Shown piece by piece: positions 1 through 10,519 of a stretch of DNA of 64,000 nt (position 1 is the stretch's first letter; every line of letters starts with the position of its first letter). The position numbers and the translations under genes were made by a program. The stretch spans positions 154,879 through 218,878 of the forward strand of contig KN832570.1 of NCBI GenBank assembly GCA_000827205.1, read 5' to 3'. The stretch comes from Plicaturopsis crispa FD-325 SS-3. Lineage: Eukaryota > Basidiomycota > Agaricomycetes > Amylocorticiales > Amylocorticiaceae. A model generated the notes under the pieces. It was not told where the DNA came from and searched no databases. It worked only from the letters and a program-made list of their open reading frames with translations.

Positions 1-270
1 TCTCATCAAGCTGTTTGTCCTTGTTTGGGTTTTTTTTGGCTCTGAACGCAATGCAATTTAAATTGGACGTGAGCATCGTTGTCAAATTCTGGTACCCCCT
101 CCAAAAGCTGACTCACTGGGTAGGTGCCGAGGGTCCCATGTGGCCCCGAGTCCAGGTGGCGATGCAACAGCTGCAGAAGCGGAGTTGTGGCGCAGAGACA
201 CGAGGGATCAACGTGGGGCGACGTGTGATGGACTGGGGGGTTGCGCAATGATATTATGTCATGCCAGGAA

Positions 271-830
271 GTCGCGCCGCAGCTGCGGAGGTGGTAGAAC
301 AGTCGCAAAGGCCGAAATGGGCAAGAGGGCCCAAACGCGCAGGTGAACGGAGCGTTTGAAGGCCGAGGATGCTATAGGGACCCGAGCGCAGCTTCGGGAA
401 GCAAACTAGAGGTCGCGCAGTGATGTCCCGTAGTGTGCCTAAGTCGCGCTTCAGCTGCGGAGGTGGCGAAGCAGGCCTGAAGACTGAACAACGCAAGCTG
501 GGCCAGAACGCGCAGGTGGACAAGGGGTTTAGAGGCCGAGGACGCTATAGGGACCTGAGCGCAGCCTCAGGGATCGAACTAGAGGTCGCGCGGGGATGTC
601 CTGCAGTGCACCGAAGTCGCGCTTCAGCTGCGGAAGTGGCGAAACGGTCCTGGAGGTTGAACGACGCAAAATGGGCCGAAACGCGTAGGTGAACAAAGCG
701 TTAAGGGTCCGGGATACTCGAGGGATCGAAGCGTGGTCAAAAAGAGCATGATAGCGACTTAGGTAGGTCCCAGAAGGAAGTCCCGGGACGTGTGCGCAAG
801 TGGAGAAATGGTCGGGTCATGACACTTTAC
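271..830. repeat. ~172-bp degenerate tandem repeat, about three copies
   Basis: The anchor GTCGCG followed by CAGCTGCGG and AGTGG or GGTGG recurs at 271, 443 and 616, giving spacings of 172 and 173 bp. Further matching blocks (GGCCGAGGA, CTATAGGGACC, GTCGCGC plus GATGTCC) recur at the same offsets. A decayed fourth copy is visible near 793-813. Copies differ by many point changes, so the array is old. It lies just left of a telomere-like tract, so a subtelomeric origin is possible but not shown. Confidence 0.8.
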
Positions 831-870
831 TTTTGCCTATTCTCGCCAGCCTGGTGTTTTATTATCTCCT

Positions 871-892
871 CCCTAACCCTAACCCTAACCCC
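871..892. repeat. Interstitial telomere-like tract (CCCTAA)3
   Basis: Three perfect CCCTAA units followed by CCCC. TTAGGG is the usual telomere unit of basidiomycetes. The orientation is that expected at the left end of a chromosome, yet sequence continues 870 bp further left, so this is an internal tract or a degenerate end. Confidence 0.8.
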
Positions 893-1049
893 TGAGCGAG
901 ATTTGGGCAGTTGCCGGAGCACGTGGCGCGATTTTGATGGCCGTGCGTCATAACTTTTGGTGGGTGAATTGCATTCACTGGTTTTCCTGATGGTTATGAT
1001 TTGTGCCCACACGAACAGAGGGGATAGCGTACACAGTATGAAATAGCAG

Positions 1050-1892
1050 TCACTCCGAATCCGAGTCGTCGTTGTCTCTACCAGATCTAACAAGCTCCAA
1101 ATAACTCTCCGGCACGAGCGCGTGGCTCCCATCCTCCCGCAACGCGATGGCCCAGCCAATCCCACTCCGCCCAATGACTTCGACCGTCTGCCCCTCCGTC
1201 AACCTCATCTCTTCCGCACCCTCGGGCTCGAACGCGTAGAGCGCATGGTAGACGCCCCGCTCCAGTTCCAGTGCCTGCTCGTCCGCGTCGTCGAGCGGCG
1301 AATCGGCAAGAGCGTCGCACCGCGATATGTACCCATCCGCTTCCCCACCTCCATCGTCATCTTCGTCATCGTCCCATGGCCCCCCGCTCGCACTGCTTCC
1401 ACTACTCGACATGGAATCGGGCCGGTGGTGGGCGTGCCTATTCCGCTTGGGCACGAGCGGCCCCAGACCGCGGTGCCGCTCGTCCGAGGGCGGGTATCCG
1501 AAGTCGCGGATGTGGATCGCGCGAGGCTGCGAGGGTGTATGCGAGGTGGAGGGTGCTGCGGAGACGCGACGTGAGGGGGCGCGAGAGGGTGCGGGGGAGG
1601 GCGGGGCGGGGCGTGTTGAGGTGAGGGAGGCGCATTGTGGGGTGGGCAGGGCTGATGATGCGGTGGAGGCGGGTCTGGCGGTCGGCGTGGTTTGGCGGTC
1701 GAAGTCTGTGCGGAGGGTGGGTGTTTCTTGGGAGAGGGATGGGTCGTTGTCGGTGGGCGTTCCGAGCTGGGAAGGTGGCTTTACGGCGGAGGTGGATGCC
1801 AACTCTTGAACCTCTTCACTCTGTCGTGGCTGCAGCGAATACGTGCGTTCCGCGGGCGGTGAGTTCGCTGCGGTCGTATGGGAGCTTGACAT
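1050..1892 (-). CDS. SH3-domain protein (Nbp2/Skb5-like)
   Basis: Single-exon protein of about 280 residues. The N-terminal two thirds are Ser/Pro/Thr-rich and look disordered, followed by an acidic Asp-rich stretch. The C-terminal ~60 residues form an SH3 domain: ALYAFEPEGAEEMRLTEGQ, then GWAIAL and ALVPESYLEL, which match the ALYDFEP, W and VP-Y core of the fold. Known single-SH3 fungal proteins with this C-terminal layout (Nbp2, Skb5) are adaptors in MAP-kinase and cell-wall signalling. I infer an adaptor role from the domain only. The start at 1892 (MSSSHTTAA) is preferred over an in-frame ATG at 1991 because the extra 33 residues are low-complexity. The stop lies about 160 bp from the CCCTAA tract. 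It could be another SH3 adaptor family. Confidence 0.75.
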   Translation of the reverse strand: MSSSHTTAANSPPAERTYSLQPRQSEEVQELASTSAVKPPSQLGTPTDNDPSLSQETPTLRTDFDRQTTPTARPASTASSALPTPQCASLTSTRPAPPSPAPSRAPSRRVSAAPSTSHTPSQPRAIHIRDFGYPPSDERHRGLGPLVPKRNRHAHHRPDSMSSSGSSASGGPWDDDEDDDGGGEADGYISRCDALADSPLDDADEQALELERGVYHALYAFEPEGAEEMRLTEGQTVEVIGRSGIGWAIALREDGSHALVPESYLELVRSGRDNDDSDSE

Positions 1893-4800
1893 TGTTGGGG
1901 TATGGGGGTATGAGCGAGGAAAGTGACGATAGCAACGACACGACGAGGGAAGTGTCGGATGGATGTCGACTGAAAGGGAGAACAAAGGCACACAAAATTA
2001 GCATGTCGACTCACGGCTCGTACACGGTCGGCATAAGCATACTCACATCCGAGTCCGAGAGGTGAATGAAACGTTGCTGTGTCGCTACTTTCGAGCGAAC
2101 ACGCGAGACGAGGAACGCGAAAACATGGTCAGCTGTGCGTCGTTGTAATTGTGAAAGACTACGTGTGACGCACTTTACAACCCGACGTCTTCAATGTTAG
2201 CCCTCCGAGTCCTATGCCATCTATTCGTCGCGAGCGGGTACGGTTCCAGTTGTTTCAAGTACTTCGGGTTGTGGTGATATAAGTAAGTACCAAGAGAAAG
2301 ACGGCGCAGGTGAACATGGTGCGAGAAATGTCACGTGAAACCGGTAGGGTACCCGATTCGATTGCGAATGGAGGAGTCGAATAACGTGCGGCTCGCGTTC
2401 AGCGTTTCCGTTGACCATGCCCTGACCATGCCCGTGCTCGCCTCTATTAATGCTAGGATGAGGGCAAACACGAAGATGGCCGCGACGACCGCAACTGGTA
2501 GGACGAGGAGGACGACGAAGTCCTCAGAGGCATCGCGCTGAGCGGTGGCCCAGCTTCCGTTCGTCGAGCGGGAAACGGCTCGCCGCCGTGAGTGCACTAG
2601 GGTTTTCCGAGGACGATATTGCCAGGTTATTTTCCCGAGGATGCTTGTACATGGTAATCGGTGTGTTTCATCTCGATGTTCCGTACTATTTTGATATCAC
2701 CAGCTTGTTGTTCTTACGCTCGTTTGTTTCCTTGATAGTGTGCGCATTATTAGGTCAGGAGGCCGCCCCGTTGAGGTGTATCATCAGCCGCTGGCAAGAC
2801 AACCTCGACGCCGTCTCTGCGCGGCAAAATCCACAAATTGTGCAGGTTGGGTCACGGTGTTCCTTCACCCCTCTCGTTTCACCACGCCGCGTCTCATCGC
2901 CATCGTTCACAGCCGCAGCCCGCAACAGTTCTCGTCCGACATCGGCGCATCCGTCACCGCGTCATTGCGCTCCGCCGCCGCCGTAGGGTTATGACAAGCG
3001 CTAACGGTGCGCAACGGGTTAACCCCTTATCATGCAATCACATTGATTCGTTGAAATTATGTATTAGGTGCCCAGTACGCTGTGCGCCGACAAGACGGTA
3101 TAACGGTGCGTGTTTTACCGACGAATATGTGATGTGCAGCGGTTCGAGCTGACGCAAAAGAAGTGCAGACACATAGACGAGACAAACAGCGGCTCCTGCC
3201 CACCACTACCAGTCGTCCGGCTCATATGCGCGTCGCGCCCGATGGTGTTTTGCGTGTACGGCATCGCCACCTATTCAATGACGAGATGCATCGGGAGCCA
3301 GAAGCGCTGTATGGATACTAGCGGGGTCAGAAAACGGCGGCCAAAACCTCCCCGCGCAAGCTCGCCAAAACTCGGGCGGAAGCCTGCCGTGGAAGCGAGG
3401 CTCTGGGTACGTCTTCACCGCTCGACCATCTGTCATCGTTCGCGCTGGTTGATTGACCTCAGTAGCTGACTTCCCAAGAGGACACGAAGCATGCAAGCCA
3501 ACGACGCTCTTGCACTCGAACAATCCGTGCTACTCGCAGGCCTGGAATGCGCCGCCGGTGGATGTGTTACCGTGCTTTTTTCTCGGGACCGTGCGTAGTT
3601 GCTGTGTTACTGCTTGCCGTCGTAATGCTGATTCTTCTTTTTTTTGGCGTCGATGTAGGTCCACTTTCGTCGTGGTAGACTACCAAAAACAAGGAAAGGT
3701 CCGCGGAATGGAAAGAATGCAATGGGTAGCGAGGCCGGGGCCAGCCAGGTACGCCAGAATTGAGCTTTACGGTTCGGGCTGAGTCGGACAACTGTTGTGT
3801 CCATTGCGATCACAACCGTGCCAGGACGCTAACGGTCAATTTTGCTGCTAGGATCGAGACACGGTTCCACGCGCTGGCAAACTGTGCGCTTGGAGCTCCA
3901 CACCGGCACGTCGTATCAGTGCGGCGAACATTGTAAGCGGAAGCACGACGCAACTGCGGGCTAGGACTTCGCGCTCGGACCAAAGGTACGCGTACATAGA
4001 GTGAACGATGGTCTTCCCTCTCTCACAGACCGCCTACAGGACACAAGGTACCCACGGAGCCGCTGTAGCAAGTAATGGCATCGACGGGTATCGCCGCGGA
4101 CAAGTTAAACGTCCCCGCGCGAAGTGTCAACCTCGGGGCTCAGGTGGAACGCAGACGAGGCACCGCGCCTACGCGACGTGCACTTCACCGCGTACAGTGT
4201 CCCTTCGTAGTCGCATTCCGAGGGCAGCAAGCGCCTGTGATCCTGCGCAAAAACCCTTGGTGAGTTATCCAGGTTTCGGCATGCCTACGCGTAGATTTAT
4301 CCGTGTCGGTCGACGTCTACTACAGAGCTATTTCTGCTCGTCCTCTCCGTCCCGGACTCCCAGAACCGTTACCGTCCCTGCACGAGCTCAATGACCCGCT
4401 GACAGGTTCGTCCACGAGGATGTGTCATACCACGGGGGTGCAGTGGATAACGACGACGACGTGCGCAGGCGTGGAATTATTCAGGGGTAATTCGAGGTGC
4501 GTACCTTCTTGCCTGTAAGACGGATGGATCTGCCTCGCTATCCCAATCCCATGCATCTTACATAGCAAGGCGTTTCCCTCTCATGTTTTTTGCGGGGAAT
4601 GCACTTGTTCCCATTGGTCCTGGTATTCCCATTCTTGTGGCTTTCATTCGCCGCGCTGGTGTCTGTTTCCTCGCGCAATTCATTTGCTTGCCCTCCCTTC
4701 TCTTGCCCTACTCCCCGTACCTCGAGACACTCACGGAATCACACCCCGTAGAGCGTAGCGCATGCAGATAAGTCCTCACGACGCCCCGTTGCATTTGATG

Positions 4801-5054
4801 CTTTTTTCGATCGCACTCATCGAGGGCCGAAGCAAGATATAACGCCACGAAATAAATTTATTCGGGAAAAGAGTCCGCACGTACGAGACTTTAAGCACAC
4901 GAACGCGCACACGACATCTTCGTACACCAAGCTACTTAATATGCATCCCCTACAGCAAAAGGAAAAACAGAAAACAATTACGAACTGAGAGTAAAACGAT
5001 GCACTCTACATATATAAATCCACCCCCCTACACCACACGTCGCGCACTACTAAA
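1893..5054. other. Long stretch without a convincing gene
   Basis: About 3.1 kb with no recognisable domain and no consistent codon bias. A minus-strand frame at 2331-2597 encodes a hydrophobic stretch (LLVLPVAVVAAIFVFALILA) but lacks an ATG before it. Short ATG frames at 4008-4394 and 4583-4771 (+) resemble nothing known. A small gene with introns could still be hidden here. Confidence 0.5.
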
Positions 5055-5112
5055 CTAAGCGGACGTGGGCACCTAGGCAGACGCGGGCACCTAAGCGGAC
5101 GCGGGCACCTAA
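5055..5112 (-). repeat. 18-bp tandem repeat carrying successive in-frame stop codons
   Basis: Three units, each ending TAG on the minus strand, follow the last coding unit of the ammonium transporter. Read in frame the end is VHAAA-stop, VPASA-stop, VPASA-stop, VPTSA-stop. The unit is 18 bp, six codons, so the frame is kept. This looks like slippage or tandem duplication of the final codons plus stop. Confidence 0.8.
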
Positions 5113-6856
5113 GCCGCCGCGTGCACCTCCTTCTCGCCGACGCTAGCCTGGCTATCGCGCTCCGCGGCGTGCGGATGGTGGTTGGGCTCGCGCGAGCCGC
5201 CGGTGGCGCCGACGTACGTGTGCTTCGGCCCGAGCTCGGCGTCGAGGCCGACGTAGTCGTACGCGAACTCGCCGAGCTCCGCGTCGTCCACGCCGATGAT
5301 CTCCGTCTCCTCCGAGCAGCGGATGCGCAGGAAGGGGATGAAGTGCATGATCCACAGGATGATCGTCTGCCGTACCAGAAAATTTCACGTCAGTCCAGTG
5401 CAACGACAATGAATGGAAGGGAAAGGGGGACATACGGTCATGACGAAAGAGTACGCAAAGCCGGAGACGGAGTCTGCGAGCTGGTACCCGAGCTGGATGT
5501 AGTTGTGGTCGAGCCAGCCGCCGGGGATGATGGTGAGGCCGTCGTAGTTCGCGACGGTCGCCTGCGCGAAGAGGCCGGTGAGGATGTTGCCGACGATGCC
5601 GCCGACCGCGTGCGAGGCGAAGATGTCCAGCACGTCGTCGTACCCGCAGAGGAACTTGAGCTGCGTCGCGAAGTTGCAGATCGTGCCCGCGAGGAAACCG
5701 AATAGGACAGCGGCAGCTGGATGGCGTCGTCAGTTGCGGTATGAGGGGTAGGAAAAAAGGGGAGGCTTACGGGAACCGACGAAACCAGAGCCGGGGGTGA
5801 TGGCGACAAGTCCAGCGATGGCTCCGGAGCAGAAACCAACGGTCGACCATTTCTTCTCGAGACGGTAATCCTGAACGCGACACGGTAAGATTTTGATCGT
5901 GTGCTTAGACGTCAGAATAAACTCACCCATAGCATCCAAGTAAGACCGCCGACGGACGCCGCAAGGTTCGTGACGATGCACGCCTGCGCAGCCCTCAAGT
6001 TCGCGCTGAGCGCACTGCCGCCGTTGAAGCCGAACCACCCGACCCAGAGGAACACCGTGCCGATGACGACGTAGGTCGTGTTATGGGGCTTGTACGCGAG
6101 ACGCTCGGTGCCGTACCCCCGGCGCTTCCCGAGGTAGATGGAGATCGCGAGCGCGGCGGTGCCAGACGAGATGTGCACGGGCGTTCCGCCGGCAAAGTCG
6201 AGGCCGCCGAGGACGAACGACCACCCTGCGGGATTCCACGTCCAGCACGCGATCGGGTCGTACACGATCGTCGACCACACGAAGACGAAGACCATTAGCG
6301 GTCCGAGTTTCGAGCGCTCGGCGACGGCGCCGATGGCGAGCATGGGCGTTATGGCGGCGAACATGAGCTGGTACACGCAGAATACGAGCGCGGGGACGCG
6401 AGCGCTGCCCACGGACGGCTCTTGCAGAACGTTTATGAGCGCAAAGTGCTTGAGGTCGCCGATGTATGCGTTAGCGCCCTCGCTGAACGCAAGCGAATAG
6501 CCCCAGAAAAACCACTGAGACAGCTGTAAGTACCGGTTTTGAGGTGAGTCGTGCGGTACTCACCTGGAACGAGACCACGCCGATTGTCATCATGCTGAGC
6601 CATATCATCGATAGAGCATTTTTGCGCCTCAACAGGCCGGAGTAGAAGAACCCGACACCGGGAATCATGAGCCATACGAGGGCGGTGGATGCGAGTGTCC
6701 ACGCGATGTCTCCATTGTTGTAGACGTTGGTGACGCCGGTCGAGGGGTCAGTCCACTCCAACGAGCCCGCTGCAAAGGAGTCAGTTCGCTGCGACGGTCG
6801 TGCGAGACCGGTTGGCACTCACAGTTTGTGTCGTATGTTACGGATGCGTTCGGCAT
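5109..6856 (-). CDS. Ammonium transporter, Amt/Mep family
   Basis: Moves ammonium across the plasma membrane. The spliced product begins MPNASVTYDTN, then TLASTALVWLMIPGVGFFYS (first membrane helix and Amt signature), and NGGSALSANLRAAQA. Both pore histidines of the family are visible, in GGTPVHISSGTAALA and in IFASHAVGGIVGNILTGLFA. The cytoplasmic tail carries GEFAYDYV, a segment conserved in fungal Mep2-type transporters, where the C-terminus regulates activity. At least five introns split the gene; length is normal, roughly 480-500 residues. The start at 6856 is the ATG directly before a short first exon. GATA-type sites lie 190-300 bp upstream, which suggests nitrogen control. The stop codon sits in an 18-bp tandem repeat. 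Whether it is a low-affinity or Mep2-type sensor cannot be told here. Confidence 0.95.
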
Positions 6857-7043
6857 GTCGAGCGATGCGAATTCGTCGCGAGCGAACGCTGCGAGGGCGA
6901 AAGGAGATGGAAGGAGTAGTAAACGAGTTGGGCGACACTGGGAAAGGAAGAAAGAGCAGAGGCGCCTGGTTTTAATGATGTTTCGAGGCCCATTTCCGTT
7001 CAATCTGCCCTCGCAATTTTTGCCCTTGGCGGGAAGGAGCAGA

Positions 7044-7155
7044 GATAACGGACGGATCGGTATGTGGCAATTACAAAATGTTTTCCCGCGGACCTTATCG
7101 ACCAATCAGAGCCCTCCATTCAATCTCGCCTACCGCTTTCGGCACATATCTTATC
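7044..7155 (-). promoter_or_regulatory. Candidate GATA-factor sites and CCAAT box upstream of ammonium transporter
   Basis: GATAA occurs at 7044-7048 (+) and as TTATC at 7095-7099 and 7151-7155; a CCAAT lies at 7102-7106. They fall 190-300 bp before the start codon. Fungal nitrogen genes are commonly activated by AreA/NIT2-type GATA factors binding paired GATA cores. Function is inferred; such short motifs also occur by chance. Confidence 0.4.
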
Positions 7156-8589
7156 GCCCATTTTCATTTTCGCCTTTTCCTTCCGCACTTTGCCCCTGGA
7201 TTCTCGGTATCGCGCCGTTGCGCGTTCCAGGTCGTCTGAAAAGACCTGAAACCAACGCCGGCGGCGACAGCGACGACGACTGCCAAATATCCGACGAAAA
7301 ATACGGCTCTTGGAGCCCTTTCTTCGTTCGTATCACCCCGGAGCTATCAGTCAGCTACGAACAGACGAACATACTTCGTGAGTGCTCAGCAACCATATCA
7401 AGGCAGACACCGCAAGGCGTACGCGGGTTCAGCTCGACGAATTTCAACGGTATGAACTCGTCTCAATGTCGTCCCGCTTTTGCTGCTCTGACCGTTGACT
7501 CCACCGACTCCTAGCCATTCGCTATCTCGCACCATGCGCTCTGCACTCGGTCGAGGCAAGTAAAAGCCGTTCGGACTTAATCGGGTCGCTCGACACCTAT
7601 ACGCGGCATCTCCCGCGCCTGCTCCAGCCTGCGAACGGCCCCCTGATTTCCTTGACAGGCGCAGACATAGACATATGGCACGCGCTCAGCGCTCAGGACC
7701 GTGTACCTCGGTCGCTGGTGCGTCTCGAATGCTATCCTTTTATACCACCCCTCTGTGCGCTACGAGGATCGATCCGCGTCAGTCGAACACGATGTTCATG
7801 TGCGGTGAGACACGCCGCAGGAATGAGGACGGCATGAGACCGTCGCGAACTGCTGGTTTCAGGTTGGCGAGCAGTGCGTGCTGTGCCCGTCCGTCAGATT
7901 AGCGCGAACTTGGAGGGGCGCCGTGATTTTGCTTTCAAGGTCGAGCGTCGAAGTCGCTGCGTCAATCAGATGCAACGCCCGGCCTCCTTCCCCGCGCGCC
8001 ACAATCATCGAAATCTCCATACTTCCGACTGAAATCTCCAAAGCACCCGTGGGCCGTGTTGGACGATTTTCGAAATCGGGACCTTGAAATTCGCCATCTG
8101 GCATCGGGACCTGGATCGTGTTGGGCTTGGCGACTCCGGCGATTAATTTAACTTGGGTATATGCGTTCAGGGCGCTGCAGTTTATAGCACGGGAGGTACC
8201 AGTTTGAACGATGCGGTGTATGCCTGCAGGTCCCTAGGTGCACTCCTATTTCCAATCTATTTCAATTGGACTCGTAATGGGATGCGCACGAGTCAGCCCT
8301 CGCGCGCAAGGTATGTTTCGAATCATCCCGTTGAGGTGAGGCTTGCTCCAATTGCGTTACGTTTGCGTATATCGTCTACTGCATTGGCACGTACGTCTTC
8401 CTCAAATACCAACGAGGCCCTTGAACTCATTGCTGCCACTGTACTCTCTAGACAAAACCCTCTCGTGCCAGTGTAGCAATCTACGGTGGGCAAGGGCGTC
8501 TGTCGGGTGTGCCGCATCGCCACGAGCGCCCGAAAGAAGTTCTACGGCGATACGCAGCCCTGCTTCGCAGCCATTCGTCTTGATACAAG
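7156..8589. other. Intergenic region between divergent genes
   Basis: No gene found. Short open frames overlap and show no domain. The right end serves as promoter of the F-box gene that starts at 8647. Confidence 0.5.
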
Positions 8590-8645
8590 GTAAGATATGG
8601 TCGTTAGCGATCCTTTGGAGCTCAGCGGTCTCACCATGATAACAG
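8590..8645 (+). other. Probable 5' leader intron of F-box gene
   Basis: A strong donor (AAG|GTAAGA) at 8590 and an acceptor (AACAG) ending at 8645 would remove 56 nt and place the ATG one nucleotide after the splice junction. The paralogue at 12558 also has a CAG directly before AATG, with a CTAAC branch site upstream. Confidence 0.45.
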
Positions 8646-8646
8646 A

Positions 8647-9879
8647 ATGCAGCCTCGCCTACCTCCCGAGCTTACGGATGCGATCATAAACTGTCTTCGC
8701 GGAGATGTAGGAACTCTCCTCGCCTGTGCCTACGTCTCTAGGGACTGGGTCGCCGCCAGCCGCTGCGCGCTATTTTCCTCCTTGGAACCGCTGACATCAA
8801 CTTTCCCTTTCAAAGACCCTCGCCTTCTCGACCAGCGCTCTATAGACAACTTCGTGAGGCTCCTAGACTCCCCTCTTTGCACTCTACACTCCACCGTTCG
8901 CTATCTGTATCTTGACGAACCATTCGAGGGTTCAACCGTTGTCGTCGACCAATTTCCCGACCTCACCAGTCTCCTTTCCGTCCAGCGCCTCTCCATCAAG
9001 TCTGCGAACCTTGGGTTGCTCTCACCACGCGCATGGGATGTCCTGACGTCCCACTTCGCGGGTACAGTGCGAGAGCTGCAGCTTGATAACGTCCTCTTCA
9101 GGAGTTCTGTCAGGCAGATATTCGATCTCATCCAGGCGTTTAGTTCGCTCGAAATACTGGCTTTGGTTGATACAATGTGGAGAATCAAACTCACGACGAC
9201 GCGCGTTACGCTGGCGGCGCTGCATACGATCCATATATCCGGTGATATCACCAGCGAAGCTGTAAACTGGATCACCTCTCTTTCCGCACCGCGCCTTCGC
9301 ACGATCACCCTCACGGCGACCCATCTTGGGCCATTTCTTACGCTCTTAGCGGGCTTTCCGCCTTCTCTCATTCGCCACCTTGTTTTCATGGGCTTGGACC
9401 CGTCTATTCTTGAAAATCTTGATCTGCCGCACTACAACAACCTACGCGTCCTAGATATCGGGAACTTCACTCTCGACTTGATCAAATCCGTGCCTTTCCG
9501 CAGGAGCGGAAACGGGCACTTCATCCCGACCATTCTTGCCCGTGTCACATCCTCCCACATGGAGGAAGTGCGGTTTGGCATCATACCCGGGACCCACGAA
9601 CCAACACGAGCCGGGCGTGCGGAGTTCATTTGGGACACTATCGGTGTCCCCGACGTCGCGGACACCGTAGACACCGTTCTTGCGCAGCCACGATACGCCA
9701 GACTCAAGTCGGTAGTCGTGCGGGTTCCCGATGCGGCCCCGGAAGGCATAGAGTATATCAAGCAGCGTCTCCCCAATTTCCGTGCTCGAGGGATCCTCGT
9801 ACTGGACCCTCTGGAGGAGATGCGACGGGAGGGCACTCCGGATTATACCATTGGCCTCGCGACCGACACACTGAGCTGA
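8647..9879 (+). CDS. F-box domain protein, copy A1
   Basis: Intronless 410-residue protein. Residues 4-40 form an F-box (RLPPELTDAIINCL, then ACAYVSRDWVAASR), the segment that binds Skp1 in SCF ubiquitin ligases. The rest is a series of irregular leucine-rich segments (LTSLLSVQRLSIKSANL, LRVLDIGNFTL, EEVRFGIIPG) typical of the large, fast-evolving F-box families of Agaricomycetes. Its closest relative in the window is the gene at 12558, similar over the whole length. It faces the broken F-box gene at 10520-11836. The substrate is unknown. It may act in protein degradation, but many members of these families are uncharacterised. Confidence 0.85.
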   Translation: MQPRLPPELTDAIINCLRGDVGTLLACAYVSRDWVAASRCALFSSLEPLTSTFPFKDPRLLDQRSIDNFVRLLDSPLCTLHSTVRYLYLDEPFEGSTVVVDQFPDLTSLLSVQRLSIKSANLGLLSPRAWDVLTSHFAGTVRELQLDNVLFRSSVRQIFDLIQAFSSLEILALVDTMWRIKLTTTRVTLAALHTIHISGDITSEAVNWITSLSAPRLRTITLTATHLGPFLTLLAGFPPSLIRHLVFMGLDPSILENLDLPHYNNLRVLDIGNFTLDLIKSVPFRRSGNGHFIPTILARVTSSHMEEVRFGIIPGTHEPTRAGRAEFIWDTIGVPDVADTVDTVLAQPRYARLKSVVVRVPDAAPEGIEYIKQRLPNFRARGILVLDPLEEMRREGTPDYTIGLATDTLS

Positions 9880-10519
9880 AATGGCGTGGCGTAGCGCGAG
9901 GGTGATCTCGAGAGCGGCGAAGCATTTCTTGTAAGTAGGACCCCTATCCAGCACCGTCTCGTCTCGGGTCGAGGGATGCTAACTTTTTGTACGCATCGTT
10001 CCGTACTAGGGACTTTGGCTGCGCGTGCGTCGTGACGCGTGCCTATGGTGGTACTTTTCAGTCGCGCGGGCCGTCATCTCATCTCGTTGGGCGCGAGCCG
10101 CGCTTCCGACGTGACCTGCATAATGAACACCGTCTCTGTCTGATCCCAGTCACAATTGAAAAAAAAAAACAGCATTCCTGATTGTATTTCTTGAATGTAA
10201 TATACGCACGATGTTACAGGTAGTTTATCCAGTGCGGATCGTGCGGCAACTACCTAAGTAGACAGACCTCCACCCGACGCGTTACGGTAGGTGGTTCGCA
10301 TTAGTTCAATGATCCCTATAGATGGCCATGACTCCAGTGCCACAAGAGGTAGACTGGGATGGTCTGTGAATTACTCGCGGTGCCGAAGATACCGACATTG
10401 TCTAGAGAGCAAGCTTTGAAGCTACGAGATGGATCCTCCATTTCAGCGTAACTTCAAAGAGTATATTTGAGCGGCGGTAGCGTACGTTTCTGTTACGGTT
10501 ACTTACCTTAGAGCACCTC
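9880..10519. other. Intergenic region between convergent F-box genes
   Basis: 3' flanks of two converging genes. No coding or structural feature was recognised apart from a short A tract near 10159. Confidence 0.5.

Larger units (their letters stand above)
1..1049. other. Gene-free left edge with degenerate repeats
   Basis: No coding region is convincing here. The segment holds the ~172-bp tandem repeat and the CCCTAA tract listed separately. The open frames seen in it are short, recur with the repeat period and look like nothing known. Confidence 0.6.

Noticed and set aside
2331-2597. 88-residue minus-strand frame with a strong hydrophobic stretch
   Set aside because: Begins with GTG, no ATG before the hydrophobic part, no homologous context or exons seen. 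Possible but unsupported.
6828-7514. 228-residue plus-strand frame over the ammonium transporter promoter
   Set aside because: Overlaps the first exon of a secure gene on the other strand and shows no domain.
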